Below, piece after piece: positions 33,988 through 42,996 of a stretch of 64,000 nt of DNA (its first letter is position 1; every line of letters starts with the position of its first letter). Where the stretch lies: the NCBI GenBank assembly GCA_964579245.1, contig CAZOFY010000002.1, forward strand, positions 28,197 to 92,196, given 5' to 3'. The notes below the pieces were generated by a model. That model ran no database searches, was not told the origin of the DNA, and was given only the letters and a program-made list of their open reading frames with translations. The position numbers and the translations under genes were made by a program. The stretch is from Firm-13 sp964579245. GTDB taxonomy: Bacteria > Bacillota > Clostridia > Saccharofermentanales > Saccharofermentanaceae.

Positions 33988-35019
33988 TTATTTGAACTGA
34001 CGTAAAAAGCGCATGTCATTTTCATAGAGGTTACGAATATCATCGATACCGTAGCGCCCCATTGCCGTTCGCTCCACTCCGATGCCAAATGCAAATCCGC
34101 TGTAGATCTCCGGGTCTATTCCACAGCCGGAAAGCACTTCCGGATGAACCATACCGGCTCCTAAAAGCTCGATCCACCCCTCACCCTTACAGACGCGGCA
34201 GCCTTTGCCTCCGCATGTCCAGCACGACAAATCCACCTCGCAAGATGGTTCTGTAAACGGGAAATGATGCGGTCTTAAGCGGATCTTCGAATTCTCACCG
34301 AAAAGCTTCTTTGTAAAGAGTTGTAATGATCCGACAAGATCTCCCATCGTTATTCCCTTGTCAACAACCAGTCCCTCGATCTGGTGAAAAATCGGTGAGT
34401 GCGTGCTGTCAAGAGTATCCGAACGATATACCTTGCCGGGGCAGACGATACGAATCGGAGGCTGTGTAACCTCCATCACGCGGATCTGAACAGGCGAGGT
34501 CTGGGGGCGCAGTAAAATATTCTCCGAGAAATAGAACGTGTCCTGCGTATCACGAGCAGGGTGTCCCTTGGGCAGACGAAGCTTCTCGAATCCATATGAA
34601 TCGTATTCCACCTCCGGGCCTTCCGCAATAGAAAAACCAAGGCCCAGAAAGATGTTGCAGATCTCATCGACCACCATATAAATCGGATGACGTGTTCCCA
34701 GAGACTGAGGCTTTGCCGGCATCGTAACATCGATTGTCTGAGCGAGAAGACGTGCTGCCTTTTCATCCGATACAATGGACGAAATGCGTTCATTCAAGCG
34801 GATCTCCATCTCTTCTCGAATGTCATTGACCAGCTGACCTACAACAGGTCTCTCTTCCGCAGACAGAGATCCCATCCCGCGAAGAAGAGCAGTCAGCTCA
34901 CCCTTTTTACCGAAATAGCGAACGCGAATAGCATCTGCTTCTACGGAAGTCTCGATTTCTGACAATTCCTTCTGGAAATTGTCCCGGATTGAATACAGAG
35001 AAGATTTAAGATCATTCAT
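33988..35019 (-). CDS. pheS: Phenylalanyl-tRNA synthetase alpha subunit
   Basis: 343 residues, class II synthetase catalytic subunit charging tRNA-Phe. It has an N-terminal coiled coil (about 1-85), motif 1 around GTRHPIYMVVDEICNIFLGLGF, motif 2 (FHQIEGLVVD) and motif 3 with GFAFGIGVERTAMGRYGIDD at the C-terminus. A Cys-rich segment CWTCGGKGCRVCKGEGW is the usual zinc-like insertion in Clostridia. The ATG at 35019 follows AGGAGG, while the open frame to 35067 lacks one. Confidence 0.97.
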   Translation of the reverse strand: MNDLKSSLYSIRDNFQKELSEIETSVEADAIRVRYFGKKGELTALLRGMGSLSAEERPVVGQLVNDIREEMEIRLNERISSIVSDEKAARLLAQTIDVTMPAKPQSLGTRHPIYMVVDEICNIFLGLGFSIAEGPEVEYDSYGFEKLRLPKGHPARDTQDTFYFSENILLRPQTSPVQIRVMEVTQPPIRIVCPGKVYRSDTLDSTHSPIFHQIEGLVVDKGITMGDLVGSLQLFTKKLFGENSKIRLRPHHFPFTEPSCEVDLSCWTCGGKGCRVCKGEGWIELLGAGMVHPEVLSGCGIDPEIYSGFAFGIGVERTAMGRYGIDDIRNLYENDMRFLRQFK

Positions 35020-35080
35020 ATTTGCCTCCTGGCAGGAAGGATATTGTCGATTCACATGCATTCGCACGAAACTCGTATAG

Positions 35081-35133
35081 AAAAATAAAATCCGCCCCAG
35101 CGCTGGACGGATATCTCATCCCGACGGATTTTT
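35081..35133 (-). terminator. Hairpin terminator or attenuator upstream of pheS
   Basis: Minus strand: ATCCGTCC pairs with GGGCGGAT, followed by the T-rich TTTATTTTTC, ending about 60 bases before pheS. A second copy of ATCCGTC further 5' could pair with the same 3' arm, giving two mutually exclusive stems. It either ends the metallo-hydrolase transcript or regulates pheST. The T-box core TGGNACCGCG is not present. Confidence 0.6.
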
Positions 35134-35199
35134 ATATATTGCGCATATTCAGCAATTTCATAAAAAACGGCCGTCCGACGTACGAAACATATTAACATT

Positions 35200-35853
35200 T
35201 CACTGAAACGGTGTAAAGTACGGGTTATTTCTTTTCTCGTGTCCGATGGTCGTTGAGGGACCGTGACCGGGGTAGACCTTCACGTCTTCCGGCAACAAAG
35301 ACAATCTCGATATTGATTGAAGCATCTTTGTCATCGAACCGCCCAGGTCGGTCCTTCCGATCGTCTCGTAGAATATCGTGTCTCCGGAAAACAGAGCATA
35401 TTCCACCCCTGCGGAAGTTTTTTCCGTGAAAAGCAAACAAATCGACCCTGACGTATGTCCCGGAGTATGAAGCACCTGGATTTTCAAATCTGTTTGCGTG
35501 GTAAAACCAAGGTCTGCGGTGCTGAAAATGTCATTATCACTTAATCGAAGAATCGGTTCTGATACAGTCAGCTTTGTATTGAGCGATAAAGAAACAGCTC
35601 CATGTCCGGAAACAATCATAGGGCACTCCGCCGTATGAGCCATGATCTTTGCCCCTGTTCTCCTTCGCAGGGAATCAGCTTCGTAAATATGATCGAAGTG
35701 ACCATGTGTACAGAAAATACCGTGAACGACAAGAGAATCCAGTTCCATGGCTTCGAATGTCACACAGGGGTCAATGACAATAGCGTCATTTCCACATTTG
35801 ACAGCATAAGCATTAGCTTGCAAAGGCCCATACGGATAGCATTTTATTTCCAT
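35200..35853 (-). CDS. Metallo-beta-lactamase-fold hydrolase (glyoxalase II-like)
   Basis: 217 residues. The metal-binding motif is CTHGHFDHIYEAD (HxHxDH), with further ligands at HTPGHTSGSICL, SGDTIF and YPGHGPSTT, so the fold and both metal sites are complete. Clostridial proteins of this size are usually thioester or hydroxyacylglutathione-like hydrolases; the substrate is not defined by sequence. It starts 65 bases downstream of the methylglyoxal-synthase-like gene. Confidence 0.9.
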   Translation of the reverse strand: MEIKCYPYGPLQANAYAVKCGNDAIVIDPCVTFEAMELDSLVVHGIFCTHGHFDHIYEADSLRRRTGAKIMAHTAECPMIVSGHGAVSLSLNTKLTVSEPILRLSDNDIFSTADLGFTTQTDLKIQVLHTPGHTSGSICLLFTEKTSAGVEYALFSGDTIFYETIGRTDLGGSMTKMLQSISRLSLLPEDVKVYPGHGPSTTIGHEKRNNPYFTPFQ

Positions 35854-35918
35854 GAGAAATCTCCCGAGAAAGCTCAGAACAGGGTAGCTTAGTCAAAATA
35901 CAAAATGGGAACAGGGGT

Positions 35919-36311
35919 TCAGGATCGAATTAAATCTCTCCAATCCAGGTCTCCTCTGTCAATGGCGAGGATAAGGATTTCTGCGGAAGCCAGATTCGTC
36001 GCGTAGGGTATATTATTGTAGTCACATGCCTTCAATAGGGCATTGGGTTGATCATACATTCCAATCTGCGCATCTCGCAAGTAAATGACGGCGTCCAACT
36101 CATTGAACATTGCTCTGGATGCTAATTGGTCAAAACCGCTGGAATAGTCCATGGAAAGTCCAAAGACATCGATTTCAGAAGACTGCTGCAGAAGCTTTGC
36201 AGTATTTTGCATGGAAAAAACATCATGCTTCGATAAAAGCTGACGATATGCAATGCAGAAGTTTACAAGTAGCTCGTTCTTTCGGCCGTCTGCCAATAGG
36301 ACAATCTTCAT
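35919..36311 (-). CDS. Degenerate methylglyoxal synthase homologue
   Basis: 130 residues, co-linear over its whole length with MgsA (compare IALIAHDKKK...FCIAYRDIL and ATN..TAEILI...GDFDWRDL). The start MKIVLLADGRKNELLVNFC and the end NIPYATNLASAEILILAIDRG are clear homology. Active-site text is altered: the N-terminal His-Asp is Asp-Gly, the phosphate loop TGTTG reads MQNTA, GGDQQ reads GFDQL, and the PHEPD His segment reads GMYDQP with no His. The fold is kept, but dephosphorylation of DHAP by the known mechanism is unlikely. The ATG follows GGAGGGATTT. Confidence 0.78.
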   Translation of the reverse strand: MKIVLLADGRKNELLVNFCIAYRQLLSKHDVFSMQNTAKLLQQSSEIDVFGLSMDYSSGFDQLASRAMFNELDAVIYLRDAQIGMYDQPNALLKACDYNNIPYATNLASAEILILAIDRGDLDWRDLIRS

Positions 36312-36341
36312 AAATCCCTCCTGCTTCTTCACTTACCATTC

Positions 36342-36370
36342 ATTTTACAAATACTGAGTGTAAACCGCAA
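36342..36370 (-). promoter_or_regulatory. Promoter of the MgsA-like gene
   Basis: TTGCGG (36365-36370) and TAAAAT (36342-36347) on the minus strand, 17-base spacer, about 30 bases before the start codon. Confidence 0.6.
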
Positions 36371-36446
36371 GGAAAAACTATTGATGAATCAATCAAATCG
36401 ACACGAGACTTTTTGTCTAAAAGTGATAGTTTCCGAACAAAAGGTA

Positions 36447-38807
36447 TCAATTCTGACCGGCTTCTGTTGCCGTTGTTCCGGAGGACTCCGGTGTCGGAGT
36501 GGCCGCCGGAACATCACCAATCGCCGCATCAGATTGGGTCACCTTCGTTTGATCAGATTCGGCTACATCGAAATAGGCCATCAGAAGTTTCTTCGCGATG
36601 CCTGTCGTCAATGACCCCCATGCTCCGCGATCGACAACAAGAGCGATAGCGACCTGCGGATCGTCATATGGAGCGTAAATGACAAACAAGCCATTCGAAT
36701 ACTCTTTTTTAATATATTCTAAACCTGTCTCGGCAGTTCCTGTTTTGCAGGCCACAGCAATCGGAAAATCCATAAAATTCTCATATGCCGTACCTTGATC
36801 ATTCGCTCCAACGGCAAGCATACCTTGTCGAACCGCACCTAGTGTCGATTCAGACAAGGGCAACTGTTCAATATATGTCGATCCTGCATACAGTGTAGTT
36901 CCGTCAGCAGCCGTAACGTCTTTAATAATGTGCGGCGTGACCAGTGTATTCGTTGCCAGAGCGGCTGTGTATCGTGCCAGTTGAATGATCGTAAAGGAAT
37001 TGTCGAACTGACCGATAGAGCTTTGAGCGGTATCGGCTATGAACCAGGTCTTATCGTATTCCTGCTCGCGAAGTAAACGTTTGACTTCCTTGCTTGCCCG
37101 AAAGCCTTTGACCTCTCCGGGAAGATCGATTCCGGTTAATTCTCCGAGCCCAAGAACCTTGCCCCAATAATCAATCGCGTCGATTCCGGTTTTAATGCCC
37201 AATTGCTGAAAATACAGATTGCAGGATGTTGCAAGTCCCTGCTCTAAGGATAACGGGCCATGCCCATCGTCCGGTCTCTCCAGGCACTTTACAACGAAGC
37301 CTGCATCAATTTCATAGGGACTCTTACATATGTATGTATTCGATCCGGCTGAAATGACTCCCTTTTCGAGGCCTGCAACAGCAGTAACCATCTTGAAAGT
37401 GGATCCGGGAGCGTAATAAGCCTGAATCGCCCTGTTAAACAAGGGCTTATCCTCCTCTGTGACGGCACTGTAATCGCCAAGTCCCAGATAATAATTCACC
37501 TGTTCCTGAGCCCGTGCGTCACCATCCATAGTAAGGACGAAGTCCATCGGATCAAAGTTCGGATAAGAGACCATCGTTAAGATTTCTCCCGTCTTGACAT
37601 CCAACATGACGACGGCACCACCGGAAGCTGTCTTATATCCCTTCTCTATCGCTTCCGGTTCTTCTGCGGCTTCTTTAATATATTCTTTCAGCGCGTCCAT
37701 TGCGACCTTCTGCAAACGAGTGTCGATCGTCAGCCGGACTTTCGCTCCGGGCTGAGGCTTAACGCCGATGGTTTCCGGGAAAAACATCCCCCCCGCCTCG
37801 TCGGTTGTCCAGACATTATATGGCTCGATACCGGATTGTCCGTGCAAGTATCGTTCCATCTGCGCTTCTATTCCCTGCTGTCCGACGACGTCATCAGCTG
37901 AGTATCCGAAGTCTTTCAAGGAGGAAAAGGTTTCCTGTGAGATTTTTCCAATATATCCGACGACCGAAGACGAGGTCTTGGCAAGAGGAGAGTATACGCG
38001 TCGATACTCCTTGCCCGCAATAACTCCAAAATACTTATTATTCTGCTCCAATAAAATGGCGATCAATTCATCCGGGACATCCGTGGCAATTTTTACGGGA
38101 GTCCCTGTCTGGAATGCCCATCTGGCAGCGTAGATCTGATATCGGAGCAGAGCAATACGGTAAGCCTCCTCTTCGGAGTATTCCGTCGAGATGTTGAAGA
38201 CTTCCTTTGATCTCAAATACAGGAAAAAAACTTGAGGATCCATTTTCACATACGTATCAGAATACGAGACGATGGAATCTGTCGTTGACTCCTTAAGTTT
38301 AAAGAGATTCGGACTGATTTGCCAAGCAATCGTCTTCTCTGAATCCTTCAAAAAGAGATATGGATCAATTTGTAAGTATTCGGCAAGTTCATATACCGGG
38401 GTGACATTGTATTGATCCAATAAATAGGAGAGATCCAAGAGCATGGCATTCAGCTTGTCATCCTTAAGTTTGGCATTCGCAAGCATGAGCGTATTCACTT
38501 CTTCGGAGGTTGCCAAGACGATGCCGTTGCAGTCGACAATGTCACCCCTCGGCGCTTTAACACCATATTGTCTTGATACTCCGGTATAGGATGCGAGGAT
38601 CTGCGTCGTGTTACCGGAAAGCTGCAAATTGGCTGTCATAACGAGAATCGTTACGGCAAATACCCAGAAGATAATGCCAAGAATCGTATAGCGACTCTGC
38701 AAGAGTCGCAAAATGGAAAACACCGGTGCAGGAGTCTCAAGTGATCCGGAATCGACATGGTCCTGATCAAAAACATATACTCCGTCATCGTTTAATTGCT
38801 TCGCCAT
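36447..38807 (-). CDS. mrdA: Penicillin-binding protein 2 (elongasome transpeptidase)
   Basis: 786 residues. One N-terminal transmembrane helix (about 40-62) is followed by the PBP dimerisation/pedestal domain (KAPRGDIVDCNG and later) and a transpeptidase domain with all three penicillin-binding motifs: SxxK in APGSTFKMV, SxN in TSCNLYFQQLG, and KTG in ACKTGTAETG. It cross-links peptidoglycan during side-wall growth with MreC/MreD and RodA. A Ser/Thr/Pro-rich tail ends the protein. The start overlaps the mreD stop by 16 bases. It is the last gene of the mreC-mreD-pbp operon. Confidence 0.95.
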   Translation of the reverse strand: MAKQLNDDGVYVFDQDHVDSGSLETPAPVFSILRLLQSRYTILGIIFWVFAVTILVMTANLQLSGNTTQILASYTGVSRQYGVKAPRGDIVDCNGIVLATSEEVNTLMLANAKLKDDKLNAMLLDLSYLLDQYNVTPVYELAEYLQIDPYLFLKDSEKTIAWQISPNLFKLKESTTDSIVSYSDTYVKMDPQVFFLYLRSKEVFNISTEYSEEEAYRIALLRYQIYAARWAFQTGTPVKIATDVPDELIAILLEQNNKYFGVIAGKEYRRVYSPLAKTSSSVVGYIGKISQETFSSLKDFGYSADDVVGQQGIEAQMERYLHGQSGIEPYNVWTTDEAGGMFFPETIGVKPQPGAKVRLTIDTRLQKVAMDALKEYIKEAAEEPEAIEKGYKTASGGAVVMLDVKTGEILTMVSYPNFDPMDFVLTMDGDARAQEQVNYYLGLGDYSAVTEEDKPLFNRAIQAYYAPGSTFKMVTAVAGLEKGVISAGSNTYICKSPYEIDAGFVVKCLERPDDGHGPLSLEQGLATSCNLYFQQLGIKTGIDAIDYWGKVLGLGELTGIDLPGEVKGFRASKEVKRLLREQEYDKTWFIADTAQSSIGQFDNSFTIIQLARYTAALATNTLVTPHIIKDVTAADGTTLYAGSTYIEQLPLSESTLGAVRQGMLAVGANDQGTAYENFMDFPIAVACKTGTAETGLEYIKKEYSNGLFVIYAPYDDPQVAIALVVDRGAWGSLTTGIAKKLLMAYFDVAESDQTKVTQSDAAIGDVPAATPTPESSGTTATEAGQN

Positions 38808-39376
38808 AATTCCTCCGTCGATACATCCTCACCTTTTACCGGTATCGAGTACCCAATACGATATGGCCCCAGATACTTCAATAATAGAATCAGAGGCACA
38901 GCAATAAGTAAGTTAATAAGCAGTTGCGGCAGAATACTGTCAAAAACAATGGTTTGAATCGGCAGATAGGATGTATCATGACGCAGGAAAAGCGGTACAA
39001 AATAAAAAATCAGGTGTCCGATGATCTTGTAGGATAACGTGATCAATGCCACCTGGAGAAAAGCCAGGGTCACCCGGCTGTGAAAAGCTTTGGAAAAAAA
39101 GAACGACGATACAATCCCGATGAACATAAAGACAAGAGCCCCGACTCCGAGCGTCATGCCGGACATGACATCCCGAATCAGACCAACTGTCAGTCCGACA
39201 ACCGCCCCGTCGAAGGTTTTGAAAAAATACCCGCTCAAGATCACGATCACAAGCATAAAGTCAGCAGTCTGTCCGCGAAAAGAAAGCTGTTGCGGAAAAG
39301 ATACCTGCAAAGCAGAAAAAAACATAATATATATCGCATAAACAGCAATTTGTCGGATCCTGTCACTTCTCTTCAA
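38792..39376 (-). CDS. mreD: Rod shape-determining protein MreD
   Basis: 194 residues, about five transmembrane helices, with the family segment DFMLVIVILSGYFF and GLIRDVMSGMTLGVGA in helix 3/4. It is a membrane scaffold of the elongation complex. It lies between mreC (16-base gap) and PBP2 (overlap), the usual order. Confidence 0.93.
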   Translation of the reverse strand: MKRSDRIRQIAVYAIYIMFFSALQVSFPQQLSFRGQTADFMLVIVILSGYFFKTFDGAVVGLTVGLIRDVMSGMTLGVGALVFMFIGIVSSFFFSKAFHSRVTLAFLQVALITLSYKIIGHLIFYFVPLFLRHDTSYLPIQTIVFDSILPQLLINLLIAVPLILLLKYLGPYRIGYSIPVKGEDVSTEELWRSN

Positions 39377-39392
39377 GTAGAGTCCTCTCTTC

Positions 39393-40301
39393 TTATTGCC
39401 CGGCCGGATTCTCAGACGGTGTAGGCACAGGTGAAATAGACGCTTCCATGTTCGCCGTCGGCGGAATCATAATGAAAACATCATTCAGGTTGGCGATATC
39501 CACATAAGGCTTCATCGTCGCATAACGATTGAGCGGCGAGCTGTCGTCGATCGATACAATGACGCCGATCGGAATGCCAGCCGGAAACAGTCCTCCCAGA
39601 CCATTCGTCACCAGTTCGTCTCCGACCTTAAGCACCGCGTTCTCATCAATCTGATCAACCATGCACAAACCGTCTTCCTTCAGTTCAACTTCTCCATGCA
39701 CCATAACATCGGCGCCGTTTACCGAATTGACCTTCGCGTTAACAGTAAAGCCCTCGTGAAGGACGGGCATCACTTTAGATGATGTAAAATCTGCTGAATA
39801 CACCTTGCCGACCAAATTCATCTGAGCGTCGACAACAGCATAGGAAGGATTCTCCTCAGATATATGAATACCCGTATGATTACCGGCAGCCACCCGAATG
39901 ACACTGAACCATTCGTCCGCTTCTCTTGATAAAATGGACGCACCAAAAATCTCATAGCTTTCGAACGAATCCTTGATATGAAAAGCGTCCTTCAACTCCT
40001 CCCATCGCAGGGAAGCCTCCTCTTTTACCTTGACTTGATATTCAAGCTCTGCAATCCGGTTCTTCAGTTCATTGTTTTCCTGTCTGATGGCAATTCCATC
40101 TGTGATCGCCGCAAAAAAGTCGGAAATGCTGTTCCCTCCTCCTGAGATCGCTGTCTGAATGGGATTCATCGCAACGGAGATTGGAGACGAGAGGTTATGG
40201 ACAAGATTGCCTTGAATGGAATCAAAAATGATGATAGCCACCAAAAGGAGTGCAACCAAAACAACGATAAATACCTTGTTAGCCAGTAATTTCTTAAGCA
40301 C
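39393..40301 (-). CDS. mreC: Rod shape-determining protein MreC
   Basis: 302 residues: one N-terminal transmembrane helix (FIVVLVALLLVAIIIF), a coiled coil (about 60-100; NNELKNRIAELEYQVKVKEE) and the two-beta-barrel extracytoplasmic domain with DVMVHGE and LVTNGLGGLFPAGIPIGVI. It binds PBP2 and links it to MreB. The start is taken as GTG at 40301 because GAGGTG lies four bases upstream; the in-frame ATG at 40328 has none. The C-terminus is Pro/Ser-rich. No mreB is adjacent. Confidence 0.93.
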   Translation of the reverse strand: MLKKLLANKVFIVVLVALLLVAIIIFDSIQGNLVHNLSSPISVAMNPIQTAISGGGNSISDFFAAITDGIAIRQENNELKNRIAELEYQVKVKEEASLRWEELKDAFHIKDSFESYEIFGASILSREADEWFSVIRVAAGNHTGIHISEENPSYAVVDAQMNLVGKVYSADFTSSKVMPVLHEGFTVNAKVNSVNGADVMVHGEVELKEDGLCMVDQIDENAVLKVGDELVTNGLGGLFPAGIPIGVIVSIDDSSPLNRYATMKPYVDIANLNDVFIMIPPTANMEASISPVPTPSENPAGQ

Positions 40302-40368
40302 AGAGCACCTCAAGCTTGGCGAAAGCATATACGCTTTCCATGAAAGTAAGATCGTAAGATCACGAAAA

Positions 40369-40377
40369 ATTATACCA
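40369..40377 (-). promoter_or_regulatory. Extended -10 promoter of the mreC operon
   Basis: TGGTATAAT on the minus strand is a perfect extended -10 box, 68 bases before mreC. A tandem GTAAGATC-GTAAGATC repeat (40346-40361, plus strand) lies between promoter and gene. Confidence 0.65.
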
Positions 40378-40399
40378 TATATTGTCGAAAACTTCCTCC

Positions 40400-41092
40400 T
40401 TAGAGATAGCCCATCTCCTTCATGCTTGAACTTGATCCCCGGCCGACAACGATATGATCGATCAAATCGATGCCGATCAGATCTGAAGCCTTTTTCAGAG
40501 AACGGGTCGTCGAAATATCGTCCGGACTCGGTTTCGGATCTCCGCTCGGGTGATTATGGGCCAGAATCAGTGCCGACGCATTGGCTTTGATTGCTTCCCG
40601 GAGAAGCTCCCGCGGATAGATTCCGGTCGAGGCGAGCCCTCCGGACGAGACGACAGCACGGCGTATGACGCGGTGTCGCGTATCCAGCAAAGCAATATGG
40701 ACCTCCTCTTTTTGCAGGAAGGACATCTCATTCTCGAAAAGACTAATGGCATCGGCAGGAGAGGATATTTGCGTATTCTTCCAAAACGGTTCCCCACGCA
40801 GAGAACGTTTGCCCAACTCCATAGCCGCTTTGATCGTCAATGCCTTGACCTTGCCCATTCCCTTGCACTCGGTCAGTTCTTCCACGGATTTGTCTCGCAG
40901 AAAAGACAGACCCTGTCCTCCCGTATCAAGAAGCAGAATCTGTTGTGCCAGATCAAGGGATGAAGATCCCCTTGATCCGCTTCGAAACAGAATAGCAAGA
41001 AGCTCCGCATCAGAAAGCGAAGCTTCTCCATATGCCTCAAGTCGTTCATAAGGTCTGCTGGATACCGGTACTTCCTGCATTAATCTGGACAT
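40400..41092 (-). CDS. radC: RadC/JAB-domain protein
   Basis: 230 residues: an N-terminal helix-hairpin-helix part (LSDAELLAILFRSGS, ECKGMGKVKAL) and a C-terminal JAB/MPN domain whose zinc motif is complete as AHNHPSGDPKPSPDD. Originally named for DNA repair, but its role is not proven; a metallo-isopeptidase-like or nuclease activity has been suggested for the fold. ATG 41092 follows AAAGGGGGTAAC. It sits upstream of mreC, as in many Bacillota. Confidence 0.93.
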   Translation of the reverse strand: MSRLMQEVPVSSRPYERLEAYGEASLSDAELLAILFRSGSRGSSSLDLAQQILLLDTGGQGLSFLRDKSVEELTECKGMGKVKALTIKAAMELGKRSLRGEPFWKNTQISSPADAISLFENEMSFLQKEEVHIALLDTRHRVIRRAVVSSGGLASTGIYPRELLREAIKANASALILAHNHPSGDPKPSPDDISTTRSLKKASDLIGIDLIDHIVVGRGSSSSMKEMGYL

Positions 41093-41161
41093 TGTTCTGT
41101 TACCCCCTTTTTCGGGCATCAACAAAACAAATCAATCAATCCATTGCTCCGATTCTCTTTG

Positions 41162-41695
41162 TTATTCCTCTGAATCCTTTGGCTCTCCCATACAACATTT
41201 CTTGTATTTTTTACCGCTGCCACAGGGACAAGGGTCATTGCGCCCTATCTTCTCCACATGAACGGTTTTGGATTCGCGATACTGCTTCGAAATGTCTGAC
41301 ATCTTCTCTTTAGTGAGCACGTCGTTCCATGAGGGCAGGTTGTACAGCCAGTCTGCCTTCGCGTCATGCATGTTCCAGTAAAGCTTCTCATAGTCGATCT
41401 GCAAGGAGATTTCAGTCTCATTATCGATCTCTTCACACTTCTGCTCCACAAGAAGACTTGGATTGATCCCGTCGATAAATCCGACAAAGATCTCCATCTC
41501 ACTTTCTTTGAATCCGAGTTTTTTAGCAAGATCAAGAGCCTTTCCCGAAAGGAACTCCGCATTCTCCGGATAATTCTTCAAAATCCGGTCGTACGCGTCC
41601 TTCTCCAGATCGTAGTATTTCTGGACATAGGCTGTATATTGTGTCTGATCGATCGGCTGCTCAATACTTTGGTTCCATTGCTCAAAATAACTCAT
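41162..41695 (-). CDS. SEC-C zinc-finger protein
   Basis: 177 residues. A helical N-terminal part (about 1-145) without known motif ends in a SEC-C finger, RNDPCPCGSGKKYKKCC, almost identical to the tail of SecA in this window. The finger binds zinc and in SecA contacts SecB, ribosome or lipids; here the partner is unknown. It resembles small SEC-C/DUF1186-like proteins of Bacillota. It starts 27 bases after the isocitrate dehydrogenase stop, so probably the same transcript, with radC following. Confidence 0.8.
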   Translation of the reverse strand: MSYFEQWNQSIEQPIDQTQYTAYVQKYYDLEKDAYDRILKNYPENAEFLSGKALDLAKKLGFKESEMEIFVGFIDGINPSLLVEQKCEEIDNETEISLQIDYEKLYWNMHDAKADWLYNLPSWNDVLTKEKMSDISKQYRESKTVHVEKIGRNDPCPCGSGKKYKKCCMGEPKDSEE

Positions 41696-41722
41696 ACATT
41701 CTCCTCGTTATTCATATGATTC

Positions 41723-42919
41723 TCAAATTCTAGAAGCGATTGCTTTTAGAAAATTCTCGGTCGTAACTACCTTCACTTCTTTGCCCTTCATCAGTGGGGC
41801 TAAGTCACCGGTAACGATTCCCGCTTCAATCGTTGTGATAGATGCTTTCTCGAGTCTGTCGGCAAATTCGACAAGCTCGGGAAGTTCGTCGAGTTGTCCT
41901 CGTTTACGAAGTGCACCGGACCACGCATAAATTGTTGCCATAGGATTTGTAGATGTTGTCTCACCCTTCAGATATTTGTAGTAATGACGGGTAACCGTTC
42001 CGTGCGCAGCTTCGTATTCGAACTTCCCGTCAGGGGAAACCAGAACAGAAGTCATCATGGCAAGGCTTCCGCAAGCGGAAGCAATCATATCGGACATCAC
42101 ATCCCCGTCATAATTCTTGCACGCCCAAAGAATGCCGCCTTCAGAACGCATTACTCTGGCAACCACGTCATCGATCAATGTATAGAAGTAGGAAATGCCT
42201 GCTTCCTCGAATTTATCCTTGAAATCAGCTTCAAAGATTTCCTGGAAAATATCCTTGAAACGATGATCGTATGTCTTTGAGATCGTATCCTTCGTAGCAA
42301 ACCAAAGGTCTTGTCTGATATCAAGGGCATAACAAAAGCAGGAACGTGCAAATGCTGATATGGATTTATCTGTGTTGTGCATGCCAAGGATCACTCCGGG
42401 TCCATCGAACTTGTGAATCTTCTGTACTTTGGTGGTTCCGTCGGGAAACGTAACAAGTAGCTCCGCCGTGCACTCGGACGGGATCAGCATCTCGGAATCT
42501 CTATATACATCACCGTATGCGTGACGGGCTATCGTAATCGGCTTCTTCCAGCAGGAGACATAGGGTGTGATGCCGTCGACAAGGATAGGAGCACGGAAAA
42601 CGGTACCGTCCATAATGGCTCGAATGGTCCCGTTCGGACTCTTCCACATCTTCTTGAGCTTGTATTCTTCCATACGCTGCGCATTGGGAGTGATCGTCGC
42701 ACACTTGACGGCAACTCCGAGCTCAATCGTTCGGTTGGCAGAATCTATGGTTACTTGGTCGTCAGTGAGGTCCCGGTTCACAAGGGAAAGATCGTAATAC
42801 TCTGACTTCAGGTCGACAAAAGGCGTAATCAAAATGTCTTTGATCTGTTGCCAGATCACTCGCGTCATTTCATCTCCGTCCATTTCAACCAACGGAGTCT
42901 TCATCAAAATCTTTGCCAT
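41723..42919 (-). CDS. icd: NADP-dependent isocitrate dehydrogenase (eukaryote-like homodimer type)
   Basis: 398 residues, converting isocitrate to 2-oxoglutarate and CO2 with NADP+. The type is shown by VEMDGDEMTRVIWQ, KSPNGTIRAIMDGTVFR (isocitrate-binding Ser and Arg) and the later KNYDGDVMSDMIASACGS, with the NADP motif AAHGTVTRHYYKYLKG. This is subfamily II, as in mitochondria and many anaerobes, not the E. coli type. The ATG follows TAGGAGGACGTAAC. It has its own promoter. Confidence 0.97.
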   Translation of the reverse strand: MAKILMKTPLVEMDGDEMTRVIWQQIKDILITPFVDLKSEYYDLSLVNRDLTDDQVTIDSANRTIELGVAVKCATITPNAQRMEEYKLKKMWKSPNGTIRAIMDGTVFRAPILVDGITPYVSCWKKPITIARHAYGDVYRDSEMLIPSECTAELLVTFPDGTTKVQKIHKFDGPGVILGMHNTDKSISAFARSCFCYALDIRQDLWFATKDTISKTYDHRFKDIFQEIFEADFKDKFEEAGISYFYTLIDDVVARVMRSEGGILWACKNYDGDVMSDMIASACGSLAMMTSVLVSPDGKFEYEAAHGTVTRHYYKYLKGETTSTNPMATIYAWSGALRKRGQLDELPELVEFADRLEKASITTIEAGIVTGDLAPLMKGKEVKVVTTENFLKAIASRI

Positions 42920-42953
42920 GTTACGTCCTCCTACTTCTATTAAAACCCAACTG

Positions 42954-42982
42954 ATTTTATCTTAAACCGGATAAACCGTCAA
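42954..42982 (-). promoter_or_regulatory. Promoter of icd
   Basis: TTGACG (42977-42982) and TAAAAT (42954-42959) on the minus strand, spacer 17, about 34 bases before the start codon. Confidence 0.7.
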
Positions 42983-42996
42983 ATAGGTATGATCAG

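Noticed and set aside
35134..35165. Leader peptide MKLLNMRNI before pheS
   Set aside because: It has no Phe codons and no ribosome site, so it cannot work as a phenylalanine attenuator peptide.
35068..35199. T-box riboswitch in front of pheS
   Set aside because: The conserved TGGNACCGCG-type antiterminator bulge and specifier stem are not found; only a terminator-like hairpin is present.
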